Notes under the pieces: generated by a model
Told to the model about the DNA's origin: nothing
Databases searched by the model: none
What the model saw: the letters and a program-made list of their open reading frames with translations, nothing else
Shown here: positions 57,590 through 64,000 of the stretch, piece after piece
How the letters are laid out: each line of letters begins with the position of its first letter
How positions within the stretch are numbered: position 1 is the first letter of the stretch
DNA from: Rhodopseudomonas sp. BAL398
Lineage (GTDB): Bacteria > Pseudomonadota > Alphaproteobacteria > Rhizobiales > Xanthobacteraceae
Direction: 5' to 3'
Assembly (NCBI RefSeq): GCF_033001325.1
Contig: NZ_CP133111.1
Span: 868,001-932,000, forward strand
DNA length: 64,000 bases
Made by a program: the position numbers and the translations under genes

Positions 57590-59601
57590 TGATGGCACCG
57601 TCTGCATTGTATCGGCGATTTCGCACCCTGCTGATCGCCAATCGCGGCGAGATCGCCTGCCGGGTGATCCGTTCGGCGCGCGCCATGGGCTTGCGAACCG
57701 TCGCGGTCTATTCCGAGGCGGACCGCGACGCGCTGCATGTCGGGCTGGCCGACGAGGCGGTGCTGATCGGCCCGGCGCGCGCCCGCGATTCCTATCTCAG
57801 CATCGACAATATCATCGCTGCGGCCAAGCAAAGTGGCGCCGAGGCGATCCATCCCGGCTACGGCTTTCTGTCGGAGAGCGCCGAATTCGCCCAGGCCTGC
57901 GCCGACGCCAACATTGTGTTCGTCGGCCCGACCGCCGCGATGATCACCGCGATGGGCTCCAAGTCCGGCTCCAAGGAACTGATGGAAAAAGCCGGCGTGC
58001 CGTTGGTGCCGGGCTTCCACGGCGAGGCGCAGGACGAGGCGACGCTGGCGGCGGAGGCCGACAAGATCGGCTTTCCGGTGCTGGTGAAGGCTTCGGCCGG
58101 CGGCGGCGGCCGCGGCATGCGGATCGTGCGCTCGGCCGGAGAGCTGTCCGCGGCGATCGTCAGCGCCAAGCGCGAGGCCAAGGCGGCGTTCGGCGACGAC
58201 CGCATGCTGATCGAGAAATTCGTGCGGAACCCGCGCCATATCGAGGTGCAGATCGTCGGCGACAGCCATGGCAATCTGGTGTCGCTGTTCGAGCGCGAAT
58301 GCACGCTGCAGCGCCGCCACCAGAAAGTGATCGAGGAGGCGCCGTCGCCGACGCTCACCCCGGCGCAGCGCGAAACGGTGTGCGCGGCGGCGCGCAAGGC
58401 GGCGGGCGCGGTGAATTATGTCGGCGCCGGCACCATCGAATTCGTCTCCGACGGCCAGGATGTGTTCTTCATCGAGATGAACACGCGGCTGCAAGTCGAG
58501 CATCCGGTCACCGAACTGATCACCGGCGTCGATCTGGTCGAATGGCAGTTGCGCGTTGCCTTCGGCGAGAAGCTGCCGCTGACCCAGGACCAGATCAAGC
58601 TCAATGGCCACGCCATCGAGGCGCGGGTCTATGCGGAAAATCCGCACAAGAACTTCATGCCGTCGGTCGGCGCGATCAAGACCTGGCGCATGCCGGCGCA
58701 GACCAACGGCTTGCGGATCGACGCCGGCTATCGCACCGGCGATGCGGTGTCGCCCTATTACGACGCAATGCTGGCCAAGGTGATCGCCTGGGCGCCGACC
58801 CGCGATGCCGCGATCGACCGGCTCAATCGCGGGCTGGAAGACGCCGATGTGCGCGGCGTCACCACCAATCTGGCGTTCCTGTCGGCGCTGATCACCCATC
58901 AGCAGGTTCGCGCCAACGCCATCGACACCAGCTTCATCGAACGCGAGCTGACCGGGCTGACGCCGCCGGCCGCGACGCCTAGTGATCTTGAACTATGCGC
59001 CGCGGTGGCGACCATCCTGCAGGCCGAAGATCAGGCCGCGCGGGCGGACGCGGATTCGCCATGGCGCAGCTCGGGCTGGATGCCGGTCGGCCGCCGCAAG
59101 CGCGTCTTCGTGTTCCGCCACGGCCAGGGTGCCGACCATGTCGATCACCGCGTGACGCTGCTTTATGGCGGCGGGCCGTCGAGCTTGACGATCGACGCGC
59201 GCGAATTGGCATTCACCCAGGCGGCGCGCGACGACGGTCTCGACATCACCCTGGACGGTGCGCGCTCGCATGTGGTCGCCGACATCGAGGGCCACGAGCT
59301 GTATCTGCGGACCCGCAACGGACGTTTCGACCTGCACTGGGTCGATCCGTTCGGCGGCGAGGACGAAGAGCAGGTCGGCGACGACAAGATCGTGGCGCCG
59401 CTGCCCGGCACCGTGGTGGCGCTGCTGGTCGAGCAGGGCGCGCATCTCGACAAGGGCGCGGCGATCCTGACGCTGGAAGTGATGAAGATGGAGCAGACCC
59501 TGCGGGCGCCCTTCGCGGGCGTGCTGAAGGCTTTGAAATGCAAGGTCGGGGACATCGTCCAGGAAGGCGTCGAGCTCGCCGAGATCGAGCCGGACGCCTG
59601 A
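57589..59601 (+). CDS. mccA: Methylcrotonyl-CoA carboxylase alpha (biotin carboxylase/BCCP) subunit
   Basis: 670 residues; ATG 57589 overlaps the mccB stop, with another ATG at 57592. The biotin carboxylase domain has LLIANRGEIACRVIRS, the ATP-grasp Gly-rich loop KASAGGGGRGMRI and ECTLQRRHQKVIEEAPSP. The C-terminal BCCP domain ends with LEVMKMEQTLRAPFAG, whose Lys is biotinylated. The region between (about 460-590) is the BT interaction domain. It forms the alpha6-beta6 complex with MccB. Confidence 0.94.
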   Translation: MMAPSALYRRFRTLLIANRGEIACRVIRSARAMGLRTVAVYSEADRDALHVGLADEAVLIGPARARDSYLSIDNIIAAAKQSGAEAIHPGYGFLSESAEFAQACADANIVFVGPTAAMITAMGSKSGSKELMEKAGVPLVPGFHGEAQDEATLAAEADKIGFPVLVKASAGGGGRGMRIVRSAGELSAAIVSAKREAKAAFGDDRMLIEKFVRNPRHIEVQIVGDSHGNLVSLFERECTLQRRHQKVIEEAPSPTLTPAQRETVCAAARKAAGAVNYVGAGTIEFVSDGQDVFFIEMNTRLQVEHPVTELITGVDLVEWQLRVAFGEKLPLTQDQIKLNGHAIEARVYAENPHKNFMPSVGAIKTWRMPAQTNGLRIDAGYRTGDAVSPYYDAMLAKVIAWAPTRDAAIDRLNRGLEDADVRGVTTNLAFLSALITHQQVRANAIDTSFIERELTGLTPPAATPSDLELCAAVATILQAEDQAARADADSPWRSSGWMPVGRRKRVFVFRHGQGADHVDHRVTLLYGGGPSSLTIDARELAFTQAARDDGLDITLDGARSHVVADIEGHELYLRTRNGRFDLHWVDPFGGEDEEQVGDDKIVAPLPGTVVALLVEQGAHLDKGAAILTLEVMKMEQTLRAPFAGVLKALKCKVGDIVQEGVELAEIEPDA

Positions 59602-59612
59602 ACCTCTCCGTT

Positions 59613-59699
59613 ATGGCCGGGCTCGTCCCGGCCATCCACGTCTTGGACATTGTGCAAGTCGGGAAAGACGTGGATGCTCGGCACAAGGCCGGGCATGAC
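59613..59699. repeat. Intergenic palindromic repeat B
   Basis: CATCCACGTCTT (59633-59644) faces AAGACGTGGATG (59665-59676), and the outer arms ATGGCCGGGCTCGTCCCGG / GGCACAAGGCCGGGCAT pair imperfectly. This is the ATGGCCGGGCTTGTCCCGGCCAT-type repeat frequent in Rhodopseudomonas/Bradyrhizobium. It separates mccA and the lyase gene within one operon and may stabilise the upstream part of the mRNA. Confidence 0.75.
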
Positions 59700-59722
59700 T
59701 TCGTGTTGGTGGGAGCGCAACA

Positions 59723-60628
59723 ATGAGCGAGACTGTCCGCATTGTCGAAGTCGGACCGCGCGACGGGCTGCAAAACGAGAAGACCCCGGTCAGCGTCGCC
59801 GACCGGATTGCTTTCATCGAGGCGCTGCTGGCCGCGGGCCTGCACACCATCGAGGTCGGCGCCTTCGTGTCGCCGAAGGCGATCCCGCAGATGGTCGGCT
59901 CCGACCAGGTGCTGCGCGCGTCGTTGCAGCGGCCCGGCGAATTCCACGTGCTGGTGCCGAACCTGAAGGGCTATGAGGCGGCGCGCGCCGCCGGCGCCAC
60001 GGTGATCGCGGTGTTCGCCTCGGCCTCCGAAGGCTTTTCCCGCGCCAATATCAATTGCTCGGTCGCCGAATCGATTGAGCGCTTCAAGCCGGTGATCGCC
60101 CGGGCCCAGGCCGACGGCGTCAAGGTGCGCGGCTACATCTCCTGCGTGCTCGGCTGTCCGTTCGATGGCGAGGTGCCGGTGCAGGCGGTGGTCGATGCCG
60201 CCACCACCTTGTGGGATCTCGGCTGCTACGAAGTGTCGTTGGGCGACACCATCGGGGTCGGCACGCCGATGAAGGTGCGCGCGCTGCTGCGGGCGTGCGC
60301 CGAAGCGGTGCCGATGACGAGTCTGGCGATGCATTTCCACGACACCTACGGCCAGGCGCTGGCCAATCTCTATGCCGGCCTCGAAGAGGGCGCGCGGGTG
60401 ATCGACAGCGCCGCCGGCGGCCTCGGCGGCTGCCCCTATGCGCCCGGCGCCACCGGCAATGTCGCGACCGAGGACGTAGTCTACATGCTGGAAGGCATGG
60501 GGATTCGCACTGGCGTCGACATCGACAGGCTGATCGCCGCGACCAATGATATCGCCGGGTTACTCGGGCGCCCGCCGGTCAGTCGGGTGGCGGCGGCGAT
60601 CAATGCGAAGCGGCGAATGGCCAAGTAA
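59723..60628 (+). CDS. mvaB: Hydroxymethylglutaryl-CoA lyase
   Basis: 301 residues. VRIVEVGPRDGLQNEKTPVS carries the metal-binding Asp and catalytic Arg, HFHDTYGQALANLYAGLEEG the His pair, and GGLGGCPYAPGATGNVATED the catalytic Cys loop. It splits HMG-CoA to acetoacetate and acetyl-CoA, the last step of leucine degradation. With mccB-mccA it forms a leucine/isovalerate module; isovaleryl-CoA dehydrogenase and the hydratase are not in the window. Confidence 0.96.
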   Translation: MSETVRIVEVGPRDGLQNEKTPVSVADRIAFIEALLAAGLHTIEVGAFVSPKAIPQMVGSDQVLRASLQRPGEFHVLVPNLKGYEAARAAGATVIAVFASASEGFSRANINCSVAESIERFKPVIARAQADGVKVRGYISCVLGCPFDGEVPVQAVVDAATTLWDLGCYEVSLGDTIGVGTPMKVRALLRACAEAVPMTSLAMHFHDTYGQALANLYAGLEEGARVIDSAAGGLGGCPYAPGATGNVATEDVVYMLEGMGIRTGVDIDRLIAATNDIAGLLGRPPVSRVAAAINAKRRMAK

Positions 60629-60681
60629 GTTGGTGCTGCACCTCATGGTGAGGAGGTGCGAACGGCGTCAGCGCTTAGTTT

Positions 60682-60766
60682 CGTCATTGCGAGGAGCGCA
60701 GCGACGAAGCAATCCAGAAGCTCAGCATTCGGCGCCCTGGATTGCTTCGCTTCGCTCGCAATGACG
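60682..60766. repeat. Intergenic palindromic repeat C
   Basis: CGTCATTGCGAG (60682-60693) is the exact complement of CTCGCAATGACG (60755-60766), and GAAGCAATCCAG pairs with CTGGATTGCTTC inside. It is the CGTCATTGCGAGGAGCG-type repeat common in this bacterial group. Lies at the convergent junction of the lyase and dctM genes, probably serving as a terminator. Confidence 0.8.
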
Positions 60767-60811
60767 CCTGGACGTTTTGATTCAAATACCTCTCGGGATG
60801 AGATCATCACA

Positions 60812-62170
60812 TCACCGCCCGCCGTCCGGCCCCATCACCAGATCCGGCAGCCAGGTCGAGATTTCCGGGACCAGGCACAGCAGCACCACGGCGGCCATCA
60901 TCAGCAGCACGAAGGGCAGGGTGCCCCAGATCACGTCGCTGAGCGGAATGTCGGGCGCGACGTTGCGGATGACGAAGATGTTGAGCCCGACCGGCGGATG
61001 GATCAACCCCATCTCCATCACGATGGTCATCACCACGCCGAACCAGATGATGTCGAAGCCGGCGGCGCGCAGCGGCGGCAGGATGATCGGCGCGGTCATC
61101 AAGATGATCGACACCGGCGGCAGGAAGAAGCCGAGCATCACCACCAGCACCAGGATCGCGGCAAGCAATCCCCAGCGCGGCAGCTGCATCGCCACTACGG
61201 ATTCGGCGGCCGATTGCGAGATGTGCAGATAGCTCATCACATAGGAATACAGCAGCGACATGCCGATGATCATCATCAGCATGGTGGATTCCCGGATCGT
61301 CGATTTCAGGATCGGCGACAGGTCCGATGGCCGCCACACGCCATAGATCAGCGCGATCAGCAACAGCGCCAACAACCCGCCGAGGCCGGCGGTTTCCGAC
61401 GGCGTGGCGTAGCCGCCATACAGCGCGATCATCACCCCGGTCAACAGGATGACGAAGGGCAGCACCCGCGGCAGCACGTTGAAGCGCTGCGCCATGGTGA
61501 ATCGCTCGCGGCTGAGAATCGCGGAATCCTGTCCGGTGCGCTCATAGGCTAGCTTGGCGGTGGCGTATTCGGTGCGAAACCGCAGCACGGCGTAGATGCC
61601 GAACAGCGACACCAGCAGCAGGCCGGGGCCGATGCCGGCGAGGAACAGCCGGCCGAGCGATTTCTCCGCCGCGACCGCGAACAGGATCATGGTGATCGAG
61701 GGCGGCAGCAAAATGCCGAGCGTGCCGCCGGCGGCGATGATGCCGGCGGCGAAGCCGCCCGAATAGCCGCGCTTGCGCATTTCCGGAATCCCGGCCGAGC
61801 CGATCGCCGAACAGGTCGCCGGCGAGGAGCCCGCCATCGCGGCGAACAGCGCACAGGCGAACACATTGGCCACGCCGAGGCCGCCCGGCACCCGGTGCAG
61901 CCAGGCATGCAGCGCCGAATACAGATCCTGGCCGGCGCGCGACTTGCCGATCGCCGCGCCCTTGAGGATGAACAGCGGGATCGACAGCAGGGTGATCGAG
62001 GCCATTTCCTCATAGACGTTCTGCGTCACCGTATCGAGCGAGGCATTGGGCATGAAGATCGCCATGAACACCACGGCGACGGCGCCGAGCGCAAAGGCGA
62101 TCGGCATGCCGGAGAACATCGCAAACAGCGTCGCGGCGCCGTAGCTGATGCCGATTCCGAGCACCGTCAC
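60812..62170 (-). CDS. TRAP transporter large permease, DctM family
   Basis: 452 residues from GTG 62170, overlapping the dctQ stop (GTGA). About twelve membrane helices with the DctM marks FSGMPIAFALGAVAVVFMA, SIPLFILKGAAIGKSRAG, FAAMAGSSPATCSAIGSAGIPEMRKRGYS and AAGGTLGILLPPSITMI. It drives uptake of a dicarboxylate-like solute with the Na+ or H+ gradient. It is the last gene of dctP-dctQ-dctM. Confidence 0.94.
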   Translation of the reverse strand: MTVLGIGISYGAATLFAMFSGMPIAFALGAVAVVFMAIFMPNASLDTVTQNVYEEMASITLLSIPLFILKGAAIGKSRAGQDLYSALHAWLHRVPGGLGVANVFACALFAAMAGSSPATCSAIGSAGIPEMRKRGYSGGFAAGIIAAGGTLGILLPPSITMILFAVAAEKSLGRLFLAGIGPGLLLVSLFGIYAVLRFRTEYATAKLAYERTGQDSAILSRERFTMAQRFNVLPRVLPFVILLTGVMIALYGGYATPSETAGLGGLLALLLIALIYGVWRPSDLSPILKSTIRESTMLMMIIGMSLLYSYVMSYLHISQSAAESVVAMQLPRWGLLAAILVLVVMLGFFLPPVSIILMTAPIILPPLRAAGFDIIWFGVVMTIVMEMGLIHPPVGLNIFVIRNVAPDIPLSDVIWGTLPFVLLMMAAVVLLCLVPEISTWLPDLVMGPDGGR

Positions 62171-62718
62171 GAGCGAGCCTCGCGGGCCAAGGAGGTGACG
62201 ATCTGCAACAGGATCTGCAGGCACAGCAGGCTCATGCCGGCGGCCATCAAGCCATAGGGGATCGCCAGCGGCGGCGACCACATCGAATCCGTGACATGGC
62301 CGCCGACATAGGCCTCATGGGTCAGGGTCCAGGATTTCCAGGCGAAGAAGGCGCAGAACGCCAGGCTGGCGACGTCGACCAGCAGCAGCCGGATTCGATT
62401 CACCAGCGGCGGCAGCAGCCCGACAAAGGCCTCGATGCCGATATGGCCGCGCTGGCCCTGCACATAGGCGGCGGTGAGGAAGGTGGCACCGACCAGCAGA
62501 AACACCGCGGCTTCGTCCTGCCAATAGGTGGCGCTGTGGAACAGGCCGCGGCTCAGCACGCTGTAGCTGAGGATGCCGCAGGCCGCGATCAGCGCGATGG
62601 ATGCGGCCACCACGATGAGATTGTTGAGCAACGCCGATGCGCGGTGCAGCGCCGCCAGCAATCCGTGGCTGGCGGCGGCTACGCTGTCGCGATGGTCCAG
62701 CCGAGGACCATGCATCAT
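62167..62718 (-). CDS. TRAP transporter small permease, DctQ family
   Basis: 183 residues from ATG 62718, overlapping the dctP stop (ATGA). Four membrane helices with NLIVVAASIALIAACGILSYSVLSR, YWQDEAAVFLLVGATFLTAAYVQGQRGHIGIEAF, the typical DctQ W-x-x-E-x-x-x-x-L and G-H-I-x-x-E/D motifs. It links the binding protein to DctM. The substrate cannot be told from sequence. Confidence 0.92.
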   Translation of the reverse strand: MMHGPRLDHRDSVAAASHGLLAALHRASALLNNLIVVAASIALIAACGILSYSVLSRGLFHSATYWQDEAAVFLLVGATFLTAAYVQGQRGHIGIEAFVGLLPPLVNRIRLLLVDVASLAFCAFFAWKSWTLTHEAYVGGHVTDSMWSPPLAIPYGLMAAGMSLLCLQILLQIVTSLAREARS

Positions 62719-63731
62719 GCGGCGGTGTCGGTTGCGAGCTTCAGCAGCTTGGCGGTGGTGGCGGTCTTGGCGCCATAGTCCTTCCACGCGGTGTCGCGGG
62801 CGATGTCGCGCCATTTGCCGACGGTCGCGGCATCGAGCTTGCTGACCGTGGCGCCGGCCTTTTCGTAGACCTTGGCGACCTCGATATCGTCGCTCTGCGC
62901 GCCTTCCTTGCCGAAGGCTTCCAGTTCGCTGCCGACCGACAGAATGATGTCCTGATGGTTTTTCGGCAGCTTGTCGAAGATCGCCTTCGACATCATCAGC
63001 GGCTCCAGCATGAACCAGTAGGAGGCGTCGGCGCCCGAGGTCAGATGCTTGGCGACTTCCTCGAGACGGAACGAGATCAGGCTGGTGGAGGAGGTGATGC
63101 CGGCGTCGCAGGCGCCGGTCTGCATCGCCGCGTAGATTTCGTTGGACGGCACCGACAGCACCGCGGCGCCCGCGGTCTGCAACACCATGTCCATCTCGCG
63201 CGAGCCGCCGCGCACCTTGAGGCCCTTGGCGTCGTCCGGGGCCACCAGCGCCTTGCTGCGGCTGGCGACGCCGCCGGCCTGCCACACCCAGGTGATCAGC
63301 ATGATGCCCTTGTCGGCCAGGAAGTCGGTCAGCGTCTTGCCGACCGGCTTGGTCTTCCAGCTCAACCCCTGCTCATAGGTCGAGACCAGGCCGGGCATCA
63401 GGCCGATATTGGTCTCGGGGAGTTCGCCGCCCGCATAGGGCATCGGATACAGCGACAGATCGAGCGCGCCTTTGCGCATCGCCGAGAATTGCGCCTTGGT
63501 CTTGATCAGGGACGAGCCCGGATAGACCTCGCCGACCAGCTCGCCGCCGCTGCGCTTGCCGATTTCTTCGGCGAATTTGCGGCACAGCCGGTCGCGGAAA
63601 TCGCCGCTGTCGATGGTCCCGCCGGGGAATTGATGCGAAATCTTCAGCGTAGTCGCAGCCTGAGCGGGACCGAAACGCAAGATCGCGGGCGCGGCAAGAG
63701 CCGTCCCGAGAAGGTGACGTCGTGTGATCAT
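62715..63731 (-). CDS. TRAP transporter substrate-binding protein, DctP family
   Basis: 338 residues from ATG 63731. MITRRHLLGTALAAPAILRF is a Tat-like signal with twin Arg. LKISHQFPGGTIDSGDFRDRLCRKFAEEIGKRSGGEL, FSAMRKGALDLSLYPMPYAG and LKVRGGSREMDMVLQTAGAAVLSVPSNEIYAAMQTGACDA are DctP signatures, the Arg in KVRGG binding the carboxylate of the ligand. First gene of the operon, with its promoter likely between 63732 and 64000. Confidence 0.94.
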   Translation of the reverse strand: MITRRHLLGTALAAPAILRFGPAQAATTLKISHQFPGGTIDSGDFRDRLCRKFAEEIGKRSGGELVGEVYPGSSLIKTKAQFSAMRKGALDLSLYPMPYAGGELPETNIGLMPGLVSTYEQGLSWKTKPVGKTLTDFLADKGIMLITWVWQAGGVASRSKALVAPDDAKGLKVRGGSREMDMVLQTAGAAVLSVPSNEIYAAMQTGACDAGITSSTSLISFRLEEVAKHLTSGADASYWFMLEPLMMSKAIFDKLPKNHQDIILSVGSELEAFGKEGAQSDDIEVAKVYEKAGATVSKLDAATVGKWRDIARDTAWKDYGAKTATTAKLLKLATDTAA

Positions 63732-64000
63732 GATGCTCTCCCTGGGTCGGTTCTTTTCTTTGTAGTAGCGTTGCTAAACCAAATGCAGCACCGGTGCAAT
63801 TAGCGACTTGGTAGTCTGTGTGGGTGGGGGAATGGGCTCGGAAAGGCGCAGAACGCTGTCATCGCGTATCGCGCCGCACCATGTTGCATTGCACGCATTG
63901 CGGTGCGGTGGCCCAAAAGAAATTAACGTCGGGCGTAACATCGGAGGTTTCGAGACGTTGTCTCTATGGCGACTGACCGTTGCCCTTGAACCGCATCAAC
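63732..64000. promoter_or_regulatory. Upstream region of the TRAP operon
   Basis: No gene is visible in these 269 bases. GGGAGAG lies ten bases before the dctP ATG on the minus strand and is its ribosome site. Sequence about 63740-63800 is AT-richer, fitting a promoter. The window ends here. Confidence 0.4.

Noticed and set aside
57457-58982. Long open frames on both strands across the biotin carboxylase gene
   Set aside because: They are shadows of mccA, with composition of reversed or shifted biotin-carboxylase codons.
1-64000. CRISPR arrays, insertion sequences, rRNA genes
   Set aside because: No regularly spaced repeats, no transposase frame and no rRNA sequence were seen.

Overview
The window reads as a chromosomal segment of a high-GC alphaproteobacterium of the Rhodopseudomonas/Bradyrhizobium group (Nitrobacteraceae). 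The basis is the GC-rich codon use, the long intergenic palindromes typical of that group, an EF-P/EpmA/EpmB set, an NDUFS4-like complex I subunit, OpgC, and a leucine-catabolism plus TRAP-transporter neighbourhood. The species assignment is inference.

Left chromosomal part (1-21.7 kb): the 3' end of recJ; a small, more AT-rich accessory pair (an sce7726-family PD-(D/E)XK-like protein and a T4-beta-like protein, convergent and overlapping); a lytic transglycosylase; a FUSC membrane protein; an unknown secreted protein followed by a membrane patatin-like lipase; a divergent MarR/AhpD-like pair with a clear palindromic operator; an M23 peptidase; efp with epmA and epmB, with a vapBC-type toxin-antitoxin pair between them; small membrane and secreted proteins; and a phosphonate/phosphate cluster (LysR divergent from phnA, then a PstS-like protein).

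Central accessory part (21.8-49.5 kb): two different tyrosine-integrase elements lie in tandem against a tRNA-Glu gene (49474-49548, minus strand). Copies of the tRNA 3' end mark the borders at about 21795, 38701 and 49474. Island 1 (about 16.9 kb) encodes portal, prohead protease, HK97-type capsid, connector, HNH, TerS, TerL, head-closure and neck-like proteins, plus an XRE-ImmA module and a ribbon-helix-helix operon. Island 2 (about 10.8 kb) encodes integrase, an AlpA-like protein, a RepA-like ATPase with a cluster of short repeats behind it, head closure, TerL, HNH, capsid, protease, adaptor and portal. Neither has any recognisable tail tube, tape measure, tail fibre, holin or endolysin gene. 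This is the architecture of capsid-forming phage satellites (cf-PICI-like), which package DNA in their own heads and borrow tails from a helper phage. Two unrelated head modules in tandem at one attachment site are the most striking feature of the window.

Right chromosomal part (49.5-64 kb): a PilZ protein, glyoxalase I, a sirtuin, a double cold-shock-domain protein, a DUF192 protein, tRNA-Pro, OpgC, an NDUFS4-like subunit, both subunits of a methylcrotonyl-CoA-type carboxylase with HMG-CoA lyase (leucine degradation), and a complete TRAP transporter (dctP-dctQ-dctM). Three palindromic intergenic repeats (885-1005, 59613-59699, 60682-60766) belong to the core chromosome and are absent from the islands.
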